This document shows, piece after piece, positions 1 to 9,559 of a stretch of DNA of 64,000 bases. The notes beneath the pieces are model-generated. The model was not told where the DNA came from and did not search any database. It worked only from the letters and a program-made list of their open reading frames with translations. The DNA comes from Schistocephalus solidus (Eukaryota; Platyhelminthes; Cestoda; Diphyllobothriidea; Diphyllobothriidae), in NCBI GenBank assembly GCA_017591395.1, contig WEDG01001497.1, positions 1 through 64,000 on the forward strand, read 5' to 3'. Position numbers and translations under genes: made by a program. Within the stretch, counting starts at the first letter, position 1. Every line of letters starts with the position of its first letter.

Positions 1-1
1 C

Positions 2-19
2 TTTTTTTTTTTTTTTTTT
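2..19. repeat. poly(T) tract
   Basis: Eighteen consecutive T at the left edge. It could be the poly(A) tail of a minus-strand retrocopy whose body lies outside the window, or simple low complexity. Confidence 0.9.
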
Positions 20-743
20 CATGTATTGTTCTAATTTGTGAAGATTATTCCAGACGAAAGCATATTTGGTGGCAAAAAACTGAGACCGGTTAGTTGTGGA
101 GCTAAGGGATGGTGAAATGATCATGGAGGAATTACGAGTGGCATAGGGTCGATCTACCGGAGTGAGAGCGTTAATTCGTGGGAGATTTGGGCTAGAGTTA
201 ACGCGAAACAGGAAGCAGAGACCGGCTTCGAGTCTTCTAACCCACTTAATACAACTGAACTAAACTGAACGCTCTCATCAGCCGCACCTGTATGTTTTTC
301 TCCCAGGAGTGACATTTTTTTCTCCCCAATCACCCACAAACCCCATTCAATATATCCTGTTACATTAAAATGCCCAATGAGTTTTTTCACTATCTGCTAT
401 TTTTATCTATTTTTTTGGACCCTACTCTATTATGACATTTTCCATAGCCAATAAGCTGACCTACTATTCATATTTTTCACTGTACACGATTGCGCACTCT
501 TTTTTTATTTTATTCCAATGACATTGCCCTTCCGGGTGCTCAAATAAAAACATCCATCTATCTCCCACTAAAACAAAACCATGGCCAATAGTGGAGTTCA
601 GAAACCATTTTGGCTGTCTCAGCAGCCATATTTAGGGGCAGCACTGCATGCCTTATCTTGGACGAAGGGGCTAGAAAAGGGGCTGAAATCAAATGCTGGG
701 AAACACGTTTTCTACAGCCACCAACGGCTCGCACATCGCAAAG
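20..743. other. no recognisable gene
   Basis: Short open frames exist on both strands, but none shows a known motif. The last part, from about 690, reads into the gypsy RNase H fragment that follows, so the right end of this stretch may be degraded pol sequence as well. Confidence 0.5.
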
Positions 744-950
744 TACGTTGTCTTCCACACCGACCACCGGACATTGGAGTGGTTAAACTCGTTTTAGGAT
801 CCTATGGACCAAATGACACGTTGGTAAGAATTCTTGCAAGACCTAGACTTCGAATGCCAGTTCCGGCCCGGGCACAAACTCCGCAATGCGGACGCACTGT
901 CCGAACGAACACGAACAGACTGCACAGAAATGGACATCCCCACCCCCTAA
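744..950 (+). pseudogene. Ty3/gypsy RNase H fragment
   Basis: The plus frame starting at 744 reads as the C-terminal half of a Ty3/gypsy RNase H domain. It contains a TDHRTLEWL block followed by the conserved FECQFRPGHKLRNADALS block, which in intact elements connects RNase H to integrase. Two in-frame stops interrupt it. The surrounding protease, RT and integrase are absent, so this is a truncated third gypsy copy, separate from the two larger ones downstream. The same motif pair recurs at about 4860-5020 (+) and 3120-3260 (-). Confidence 0.75.
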
Positions 951-1482
951 TGTTAATGAAATCATAAATTCAGTACCCACATGGCATTCCTGGTCATTTA
1001 ACCAGAGAAGTGACATGGACACCGCCATATTTGACTGCCGTTTGACACACGTCCTACTGAAATGGACCCGTATTAGATATGCAACGAATCCAAATTAATG
1101 ACGCCCAAGTAAGAACAAGACAGTTGGCAAGGCGAAGAGTTTAGGGATAATTTGTAACTAGAAATTGGTATTCTATTGGGGCTTGGTCCTTCGAGGATCC
1201 TTTGGTGGGGATCGGCTGTCCTGGGGAGATCTTTGGGAGGTCTTTAGGAGAAGGAATGGCGATGGCTGGAGGAAGCGTCAGAGAGCGGTCTCCGGTCCAA
1301 AGTGATGAGCCTCAATTCTCCTCGGTATTTACGTCATGTTCTCCATACGATTTGATAGGTTAACATAGAAAAGACCAATGGGTATGCGTTAATCATACAT
1401 TGTAGCTCGAAAAGAGCCAATAGGATTATCAGTAAGTTTTTATGGACTTCCGGGCTTGATTGGTAGCTACGACGGAGTGTCG
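951..1482. other. gene-free stretch, possibly LTR-derived
   Basis: No coding signal was seen. It lies immediately beyond the 3' end of the minus-strand gypsy remnant and contains CCAAT/ATTGG-type pentamers, so part of it may be LTR sequence. No second copy long enough to set boundaries was found. Confidence 0.3.
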
Positions 1483-1556
1483 GTTTCTGGCACTAGCAAT
1501 CTGCTAGTAATCTGAGCTACTAGAGAAATTGATAAACTTTGATTCCATCTGTACTT
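1483..1556 (-). repeat. LTR-like segment, copy 1
   Basis: About 72 bases are nearly identical, in the same orientation, to 7123-7196 (shared core CTGCTAGTAATCT followed by GCTACTAGAGAAA). The flanks also share scattered similarity, such as GACCAAT shortly upstream. It lies just past the C-terminal end of the minus-strand gypsy pol, where a 3' LTR is expected, while the partner at 7.1 kb lies where the 5' LTR of the same element would be. Assignment as an LTR is inference. Confidence 0.5.
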
Positions 1557-1559
1557 TGC

Positions 1560-3395
1560 CCACTCCTGCGTAAAGTTGTCGCTGTCCTCAGCGAGCTCAA
1601 TGTCATCTCGCAAACGTACGGGGTCCCTCGAATTTTGAAGGTTATAAGGCATTACGGTTTCGTCTCCACCTTCGGGTGGGATTTAAACCCACCGCTCAAC
1701 CCCCTCATGATATACGTCGCACTGCATCGTCTGTGTGTTTTGCTCTGTGATTATCTTCCGTTGGCCTTTCCCCCAGTTTGAGTCGATTAAAGTGAACCGT
1801 TAATTCAGAGGTAAAACGTCAATTTCGATCTTGAATGACGCAGGTCGTATCAGAGACCATTCTGGTGACGGTATATGGCCCTGACCAGTCCATTTATAAC
1901 TGACTCGGTAATCCCCTGGGAGTCACATGTTACCTGAGCCACACAACATCACCGACATCATATGGACGCCCATGTGCGAGCCTGTCATAGTGTTCCTTTT
2001 GGTGCCTTTGGGCTCCTTGTAAGTGTATTCGTGCTTCCTCCGTGGCTATACGCATTTTCTTGTGGAGTGCAGCGACGTAAGAACTAACCTGTATTTGATT
2101 ATTTTCAAAATATACCTGTAGATCCTCTAGTATTCGCATTTCACGACCACAGGTGAGTGCGAAAGGCGTCTGCTGTGTTGACGAGTGAAGCGGTATGCAA
2201 GCATGCATACTGGCAACGCATCATCCCACGTGAAGGGAGCCTGACGATCTACAAAAGCCTTTAGAAAACAAACCAGCGTCAAATTCGTCCGCTCAACTTG
2301 ACTGCTACTTTGCGGATGGTAAGCCGTGGTGCGCGTCTTATTGAATTTTAAGTATTTACACAGACTGTAAAGAACCGCATTTTCAAACGAGGACCCTCGA
2401 TCCGAATGGATCTGTTCTGGCAGGTCCCATCTACATACCCCATTGTATAAGATGGCCTGGGCAACAGTTTCAGCCGACATGTTGGGAAGGGGTTCAGCTT
2501 CAGCCATTTCGGAAAAGAGTCAACCATCACTAGAATATATCGGTTGCCCCGAACTGACGGCGGTAGTAGTCCAACTAAGTTAATGCCCACGCGTTCGTTG
2601 GGGTATCCCGTCAGAATTGGCTGAAGAGCAGCCCTATTCAGCTGTCGTGGCGGTTTGATCTGATTGCATAGGGTACAATACCGAATAAAGTTCCACACTG
2701 ACCACTTCAAGTTAAGCCAGTAGTATTGGCGCCTAAGGGCCCACTCGGTCTTATGGATTCCCACGTGCCCCAATTGTGCGTGGATTCTATTAAGAACCTC
2801 GTCGACCATGTTTACTGGTAGAAGAATACGTCACGGGTATTGTTAGCTATCCCGATAGAATAAAACATCATTATCTATAAGGAGTTTGTCCCACACCATG
2901 TGCAAGCAACGCGTCTCATAGCTATGGCCTCTCAGTTCAACTGCACTAAGTGGTCGAGAACCACTTAACTTCCTGTGGTATATCGGGCCAATATGAGGGT
3001 CCCCTTGCTGAGCTTGCGCCCAAAGATGGCTTTGGTCGTTTTGTAGTGACACGGTACTAATGTTACTGTCTGTACATGATGGAAATTCGCCGTGGGGACG
3101 GTAAGGCTTCCTAGAGAGATAAGCAGCATTATTTTGCTGACGTCCTGGACAATATATGCACTCAAACCCATACGCGGCTAGTCTCTCTTGCCGCCTATCA
3201 ACCTGTCCTTCAGTGTTCTTAAAGGGCTGCAACCAGGTCAGAGAACTATGATCCGTGCGCACGATGAAAGGCCGGTATTGGAGGTATGGCTGGCATTCCT
3301 CCACGAAGTGGGTGAATGCGAGCATCTCTCTTCTGGTCACGCAGTAACGGCGTTCTGTCTTTGTCCGGGCTCGGCTCTACAACGATCTGACACGA
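1560..3395 (-). mobile_element. Ty3/gypsy pol remnant (RNase H to integrase), minus strand
   Basis: Read on the minus strand from 3395 downward, this is the 3' half of a Ty3/gypsy polyprotein broken over several frames. First comes RNase H (CVTRREMLAFTHF, then RTDHSSLTWLQPF). Next is an HH-CC integrase zinc finger (2650-2800: HAQLGHVGIHKTEW and CTLCNQIKPPRQ). The integrase core follows (2350-2620), with HSDRGSSFE at the second catalytic Asp. The end is a tail with DVGDVVWLR and WSGPYTVT. The first core Asp, normally in a LDIIGPLP context, reads INLVGLLP, so the active site is lost. RT and everything upstream are missing at about 3400, where the opposite-strand element begins. Confidence 0.85.
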
Positions 3396-3409
3396 CTTCT
3401 TAGTCGCCC

Positions 3410-6400
3410 CGAACCTCGATTGGGATTTCACACTAGGGGGCGATTTCATCGCCACAGCAGACTGCATCATACATGTCAAAGATCGGAAGTTAAACCTTAG
3501 AACTACACCAACCCGTACGAATACATCGACAGAGACGAACACCGATCAGATATATGAAGCGGTGATTGCAGCAGTAAAATCCTAACCAACAAATATTGAC
3601 GAACTGTTATCTCAAATTCCTGATGTAGATCCCCACCAGAAGACTGAACTTAGGTCTATTTTACAAGCATTCCCTGAATTGTTTGGCTGGGCACCTTCAG
3701 AGATCGGACGCACAAATGTAACGCGTCATGTGATTGATATGGGTTCCGCCAAACCACTGTGGCAACCACCCCGTCGCATCCCCATCCATTATAAAGCCGA
3801 GGTCGAAAAGCTGTTAGACGAACTATTGAATGCAGACATTATCCGCCCCTCATCTTCGCCATGGGTATCACCTATTGCCCTCGTCCCCAAGAAAGACGGT
3901 CAACTGCGATTGGTCGTTGACTACCGGCGGCTAAACGCGGTTACCGTGCGTGACTCTTTCCCGTTACCCCGTATCGATGATACACTAAACGCCCTAGGCA
4001 ACGCAAGATGGGTTTCAACCTTAGATCTCAAGTCCGGATACTGGCAGGTTGAAATAGACCCCAAGGACCGACAAAAAAACGCGTTTACAGTACCCGAAGG
4101 CCTTTTTGAGTTCCAGACACTCCCTTTTGGTTTATGTAACGCTGCCGCAACGTTCCAACGCCTCATGCAACAAGCCCTCCGACACCTATTCCTCCACACT
4201 TGTCTCATCTATTTAGACGACATTATCATTTTCTGCCGGACTTTACGCGAACACAACGCTAACCTAAAACGAGTCCTCACAGCCCTCATAGATGCGGGTC
4301 TGACACTGAACCCTAGCAAATGCGTGTTTTTAAGACCAGAAGTTAGCTTCCTGGGCTATCGGGTATCAGCAGGACAGATTTCTACAATCCCCTGAAAAGA
4401 TAAACCAAATTCAAAACTGGCCAACACCACTGAACCAGACTCAGGTGAGGAGCTTCGTCGGGTTAGCGTCATACTACCGCCGATTCATCCGCAATTTCGC
4501 ATGTATAACCTCACCCCTTCATAAACTGACAGAAAAAGGCAGAACATTTAAGTGGACCTCCGAATGCGACGAGGCTTTCCGTACACTGAAATCAGCACTC
4601 TGTTCAGCATCAGTCCTTACGCTACCTAACACAGAAACCGACGCTCCACCTTTCATACTAGACACTGACGCTAGTGGTTTCGCAATGGGAGCCGTCCTCT
4701 CCCAGACAGATAATCATGAAAAAGAACACCCCATCTGTTTCGCCAGTCACACGCTATTGAAGACACAACGAAACTACTGCACGTTCCGACGGGAATTACT
4801 GGCTATAGTAACATTCATTCAACATTTTCAACACTTCCTCAGAGGAAAACGTTTCCTGCTACGCACCGACCACAGGGCACTCAAATGGCTACAGTCATTC
4901 AAAGATCCACTGGACCAGTAAGCTCGTTGGCAGGAAATCCTACAAGACTTCGACTTTGAATGCCAATACCGCCCAGGTTCAAAGCATACGAATGCAGACG
5001 CTTTGTCCCGCCTAGAGCTCACTACACCACCCATATGAATCTCCAGAGCCCATAGTGAACGCAATCAATGTCGATGAACAGACGCGAGATATCTGGTCTT
5101 CAGCACAACAGACAGACCCCAACACGTCTGTCATATACCAGCATATCCTTCAGGGCAAGAATAAGCCAAATTCACAAGAGATGCTCGGTTCCAGCCAAGG
5201 CGCAAGATTCCTCCTTAATCATTGGACCAACCTTACACTAGAACACGACATCCTTTCTACCGCGAACAACACACAAACCGGTTACGTCCCGTAGTACCAG
5301 GTTCGCTTGTGGAAAGTGTACTGACAAACCTCCACAAAGAGTTAAGTCACAGAGGACAGAAACCGACAGAGCTGGCAGCCCGTACGCGGTTCTGGTGGCC
5401 ACAACTTCGGTCGTCTGTTTCGCAATTTTGTCAATCCTGCAACACTTGTGCTACATTCAAATCCCCTATCCCATCCCCAAGGGCACCCATGCAACCGATG
5501 ATAACTGGCTTCCCAGGTGAACGCGTCGGCCTGGACATTATCGGACCTTTGCCAATATCAGTACGGGGTCACGAGTACATATTAGTCATGATAGACTATT
5601 TCACTAAATGGGTAGAAGCAATACCTTTGTTGCACCAAGACGCCCAGACCGTGGCAAATGCCATAACCCGCGAATGGGTTAGCCTTTGGGGTGCACCCCT
5701 TGCGTTCCACTCCAATTGCGGTTCTTATTTCGACTTCCGGCTATTTCGAGAAGTCTGTCAACTACTAGACGTCCACAAAACTCGCACAACCCCCTACCAC
5801 CCAGAAGGAAACGGGTAAGTCGAGAGAACCAATCATACACTCAAAAACACGCTACTAGCTTTCATACAAGAAGATCATGAACACGATTGAGATATCCACC
5901 TTCCATTCTGTTTACTGGCTTACCGCGGTTCAATACAATCCACTACCGGTTTAACACCACATTTTTTGAACACAGGCCACGACTTACGCCTTCCAAGTGA
6001 TTTAACTCATCCTCTACAAACCGCCGACCCAATGTTAACCACAGAATACGGCACACGCCTACGTCAAGTTATCCGACAGGCTCATAACGCCGCCCGGTCC
6101 TCGATACAAACCGCCGCGACACATCAAAAGACGAACCACGACCGTACATGTTCCGGAAAAAACTTCCAAACGGGCGACTTAGTCTTACATTTCAACCCTA
6201 TACCACCCCGTGGCACAGCCTCTAAGTTTCACCACCCCTGGCGAGGCCCCTTCGTCATTTTAGACACTCTTCACCCTACCAACTTCCTGCTTAGGGATGC
6301 GGTACAACCCCAGGCGACCCCATTTACAGCTCACTTTTCTAAGCTCAAACCATACCGCGGTCGACTTCCCGCATGTTCATTTGATACGCTACCTATATTA

Positions 6401-6541
6401 ATCAGCGACCAAGTTCCCCCTATAGCTGTTGAAGTAGTTATACCAGCACCTACTGCCGGCGTAAGCACTGAGGACAGTGCTCAAACTTATGAGGGGGGTA
6501 ATGAACCGGACAGGACGGTCAGAGACTGGCGGGATGTTTAA
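3410..6541 (+). mobile_element. Ty3/gypsy pol remnant (protease end, RT, RNase H, integrase), plus strand
   Basis: The most complete element here. Near 3440 a protease C-terminal strand (DFIATADCIIHV) leads into reverse transcriptase at 3590-4390, with FPLPRIDD, LDLKSGYWQVEI, LPFGLCNAAATFQ and the catalytic YLDDIII. A frameshift at about 4390 moves into the RNase H connection and RNase H (DTDASGFAMGAVL; RTDHRALKWLQSF). A stop at 4918 follows, then integrase from about 5290 with its HH-CC finger and GLDIIGPLP. The second catalytic Asp is Asn (HSNCGSYFD) and stops occur at about 5816 and 5886. The tail (5966-6541) carries GDLVLHFNP and the HHPWRGPFVI block. It has no gag and cannot be autonomous. 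Confidence 0.93.
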
Positions 6542-6544
6542 ATT

Positions 6545-6839
6545 TTAAATTTAAATTTCGTTTTTCCTTTTCGATCTCAATCTCAGCGACCGTGGCGGTA
6601 GTCGAGTCCCCACAGTTCCGTAACCTACACCTCTCGAAGGATCAATCGTCTGACGAAACACCCTTCTCTCTGTAAAACCTTTCGCTCGGGTGAAGTCAAA
6701 CCCTTGTATCTTCTATCACTATTTAATCTTTCCTCAGACTCCGTTTTACATTAATAGTCTTCTTCGTTCCATCGGTTACGTTCCCTTGTGAATAAACGAA
6801 CATCTATCCTCTACATTATCTGTCTTTTCATACCTTGAT
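6545..6839 (+). repeat. probable LTR/leader following the plus gypsy pol
   Basis: Non-coding sequence right after the pol stop, with a GTGAATAAAC polyadenylation-type hexamer at about 6789. Its second half (from GATCAATCGTCTGAC at about 6640) is diverged but recognisably similar to the minus strand upstream of 9319, and both are followed by the same short ORF. It may be the 3' LTR of the plus element or the leader of another element. Confidence 0.45.
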
Positions 6840-6995
6840 ATGAGTGAATCCCTTCAGCAAGAAAAATCCGAAATGGACGAATCCCTTACTGAGCCGGCCC
6901 TTTTAGACTGTGGATCTTCATCCCCCGTATCTACGTCTGATATTGAAGGAACAAGCCGACGTCCTGTCGATAGTAAGAAGAAGGACGTTATATAG
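6840..6995 (+). CDS. short acidic ORF, paralogue of 9149-9319
   Basis: A 51-residue frame starting at ATG (MSESLQQEKSEMDESL...) that is rich in Ser, Glu and Asp. It matches the ORF at 9319-9149 on the other strand over about 25 residues (TEPALLDC versus TEPAILDC), including the non-coding sequence before the ATG. Two independent copies with most changes synonymous or conservative argue that it was once translated, probably as the first exon or N-terminus of a transposon protein. Function unknown. Confidence 0.4.
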   Translation: MSESLQQEKSEMDESLTEPALLDCGSSSPVSTSDIEGTSRRPVDSKKKDVI

Positions 6996-7122
6996 GTATT
7001 GAAAATATAGACTTCCCGACTTTTCCAGAGACCAATAGCATTAACGGTTAAAAGTGACACAAGCCAATAGAACTAGAGAATTGACATGAAAACTTGTGCA
7101 TGCTAGCCAATGGGAGCGTTCA

Positions 7123-7238
7123 TTTCTGGCGCTAGTAATCTGCTAGTAATCTTAGCTACTAGAGAAAATTGAGAAACTTTGATTCCATCTTTACAATACT
7201 AGAAACAATTGATAAACTTTTGATTCTATCTTTACATA
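7123..7238. repeat. LTR-like segment, copy 2, with a 40-bp tandem duplication
   Basis: 7123-7196 matches 1483-1556. The last 40 bases (7158-7197) are then repeated with a few changes at 7198-7238 (ACTAGAGAAAATTGAGAAAC versus ACTAGAAACAATTGATAAAC). In the minus direction this would be the 5' LTR of the minus-strand gypsy element, with the plus-strand element lying between the two LTR pieces. Confidence 0.5.
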
Positions 7239-7318
7239 GTCGAACTTCGACGCGAGTTGCATTGTTATTAGCGAGTCATGCTTCCTCACAATAAAAAGTG
7301 GTAATTGTCATTTTGCAG

Positions 7319-7633
7319 ACTATAGCGTATCAGGCGTATATGAGGCGTATATCGCCCGGATATCCACATGTTGAGATACCTATGTCCACCGTATATCGAC
7401 TTTGTCCTCTCTGCCGATATATATGCAATATCGAAATGTCGATATTTGTCGAAATAGACGAAAAGGGGTCGGATACTTCTGACATTACCCCCCATTTGAA
7501 ACGAATACATACGGAAGGCCCATTAGTTATCCTTTACAGTGACCGCCAACAACGTAACCATTACTTCCCATCCTATTTAGCTCGCGTATACGCCACTAAA
7601 GTCGACATTTTCCCTTTTCTCAACGTGTTGTAA
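7319..7633 (+). CDS. BED-type zinc-finger exon (partial)
   Basis: An open frame of about 104 codons ending in TAA, preceded by a good splice acceptor (TTTTGCAG, ending at 7318). It contains CPLC followed about 30 residues later by SDTSDITPHLKRIH. Spacing and flanking residues resemble a BED zinc finger (CxxC, then a Thr-Ser-x-Leu stretch and HLxxxH), a DNA-binding module common in hAT-type transposases and their domesticated derivatives. The upstream exon was not found and nothing transposase-like follows, so it is either a partial gene or the finger of a truncated element. The BED call rests on a single motif. Confidence 0.45.
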   Translation, partial: TIAYQAYMRRISPGYPHVEIPMSTVYRLCPLCRYICNIEMSIFVEIDEKGSDTSDITPHLKRIHTEGPLVILYSDRQQRNHYFPSYLARVYATKVDIFPFLNVL

Positions 7634-7880
7634 AAAAATGTAAACACACAGTTGATGGAAATATAAAAAATGTGTATTATAAAACGTCTATAATAATATA
7701 TGTACAATAATGGATATTAGTCTACTTAATATAAATAATACGGGGTTGTGGAATACGTTTATTCAGGGGTAAGCCCCCCCATATGAAGGTTTGGAGTGGA
7801 GGTGGCTAGTCCTGGGTGGCATTCTAAAAATAGACAGTTAAGCAATATGAAAGGCAATCAACTCACCATCAAAGGGTAAA

Positions 7881-8686
7881 TCAGACGTGCCTTTGAACCC
7901 TATTGCCGGCGGCGTCGAGGGACCTTTTCAGGCGCCTTACAAATGTTGCTTCCAACTCATACAGGTTTAGACGGCGGCCGCCATTCCACCTAACGTACAG
8001 CTCTAAATTGTTTGAAATTAGCAAGAGATGTTTTAACCCACCTGTAATAACTTCATAAAATTTGGACCCAGATAAGCCATCTTTTCCTTTTCGTCCTTGG
8101 AAATTCAGTTCCAAGGCGATTGCATCATCGAAAACCGCATAAAATATGCGCTTGACGAAGTCGTCAGTATTTCGGCCCCCGAGGCAGAATAAATGACTCC
8201 TAATTGAAAATGTACATAATTGCCGGGTACTAACCATTTCCCTGCGGAAATTGGGATTCAGCAGCTGTTCGTGTAAGTCTCTGAAACCAGCACGGCTGGC
8301 TATCGGCTGTGAGACTGGATTAACGGGGATGGCAATACCCATTTGAATTGGAGCTGTACTGCTTGTCGGTTGAGTAAGCTCAGCCGTTCGCATTTTTGAT
8401 AAAATACGACGTTGTGTTGCCTGCAGTTGCATCAGCCTTTTCGCAAGTATATTAAGACGTCGAAACACTTCTGCCTGAAATTCTGATTGGGAATTTGATA
8501 CAGATGCGTCTAGTAAAATGAATACTCATAAGATGACAGTCTTACCTGCTTGCTGAGGACATCTTCTGGAAGGCAGAGTTTCCACTGATGTGTCAGAGAC
8601 TTCGCGGTATATTTCCGCGACATCGCGGGCAACATGCCTTCTAATGGTCCTTTTACAGGGCTGCCTATACATTGTAGATGGTTCAT
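7881..8686 (-). CDS. DUF4806-domain protein, two exons
   Basis: Exon 1 (8546-8686, or from the inner ATG at 8635) ends at a strong donor, CAG|GTAAGA. A 71-bp intron ends in TTTCAG, and exon 2 (7881-8474) continues in phase (KQ|AEVFRRLN) to a TGA. The product is about 244 residues. An amphipathic N-terminal stretch (LAKRLMQLQATQRRI) and a linker precede a DUF4806-like domain: LHEQLLNPNFRREMV, LGGRNTDDFVKRIF and ELNFQGRKGKDG, the last matching the family's GRKGK signature. DUF4806 proteins have no assigned enzymatic role and in insects frequently occur beside or within transposons. The frame is intact, unlike the nearby transposases, and it has its own promoter-like sequence. A 17-residue insertion in the domain may be species-specific. 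Confidence 0.7.
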
Positions 8687-8844
8687 AAACAAAATAAATA
8701 GATATAGTAACCAGTTAAGCAATGTAAATGAGAAATAGGGTTCGACAGAAGGGCAGGCAGAATTTCGGTCAAACACGTGCGCACGGAAGCCACGAGAAAT
8801 AAAAGTGTGATGGCGGCTTCCCGCGCCCACTCTAGACACACTAT

Positions 8845-8892
8845 CATGCCAACCAATCACAGCACGGAGTCTAAATATAAATAAACCAATGA
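8845..8892 (-). promoter_or_regulatory. putative promoter of the DUF4806 gene
   Basis: On the minus strand the order is CTCATTGGTTTATTTATATTTAG and then GTGATTGGTTGG: a TATA-like AT run at about 8873-8885 flanked by two inverted CCAAT boxes, some 190 bases upstream of the first in-frame ATG. The spacing fits a minus-strand start site near 8845. Called from motifs only. Confidence 0.4.
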
Positions 8893-9027
8893 GCAGAGGC
8901 TATGTCCTATCTCGGAATGTCAAGATTTAAGTATATCAGTGCTATATATGCATGCTATGAGGGTGGTGATCAAATTAAACTATGCGAATTCTTTGAATAA
9001 ATTGCTGGTACTGCATTAGATTTCTAA

Positions 9028-9168
9028 ATGATGGTAGGTGATTTTAACTTGCCAGAAATCTACTGGCATGCAGATAATTCTCAGCCAAAACTTCAGAGAT
9101 TGGTGGATACTATTTACTTTTTAATCTTGTCTCAATTTTTTCGATCAGTTACAACTTTTCGCAGGTAA
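9028..9168 (+). pseudogene. LINE apurinic endonuclease fragment
   Basis: A 46-codon frame with VGDFNLPEIYWHAD, the diagnostic catalytic strand of non-LTR retrotransposon endonucleases (consensus GDFNLP-x-I-x-W). After it comes a weaker match to the next conserved part, with an SVTTFRR end resembling the usual Q-x-V-x-x-PTR. The rest of the endonuclease and the RT are absent; the frame overlaps the end of the short minus-strand ORF. A small dead 5'-truncated or shuffled LINE piece. Confidence 0.65.
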
Positions 9169-9319
9169 AATTTCCTTTTTTGAGTCTGTCACTACGATAT
9201 CGACTTTCATCTTCCGTATTAGACCCAGATCCAGTGAAATATTCTTCGCAGTCCAATATAGCTGGCTCTGTAATGGATTCATCGATCTCAGACTTGTCTT
9301 GTTGCTGACACTCATTCAT
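9149..9319 (-). CDS. short acidic ORF, paralogue of 6840-6995
   Basis: A 56-residue frame from ATG at 9319 (MNECQQQDKSEIDES...) to TAA. It aligns with the ORF at 6840 over its first 25 or so residues, and then both continue Ser/Asp-rich and end Arg/Lys-rich. The 200 bases before the ATG (9320-9520) are also related to the leader at 6640-6839, including TCGTCTGA and an AATAAA-type motif. It is therefore the same repeat family in inverted orientation. No known domain. Confidence 0.4.
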   Translation of the reverse strand: MNECQQQDKSEIDESITEPAILDCEEYFTGSGSNTEDESRYRSDRLKKGNFTCEKL

Positions 9320-9559
9320 ATTAAGGTTCGTTAAAGTAGACAACGTAGAGATGAGATACAGATTTATTCTCAGACGATGAAACGTAGAAAAATAGAAGCG
9401 CGAGATAATAACCCGTATAGACTTAAATAAGCAAAGATAATAAAAGGGATCGTCTCCACCAGATAAGAAGTGTTTAAAAAGCGAAGGCAATATTGTCAGA
9501 CGATAGATCCCTATTAGCAATGAAATAAGATTCGAAGCTCAACTGGTCGTACGTCAATC

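Noticed and set aside
581..967. 128-codon plus-strand frame at the left end as a host gene
   Set aside because: Its right half overlaps, in another frame, a gypsy RNase H fragment with clear motifs; the left half has no recognisable domain.
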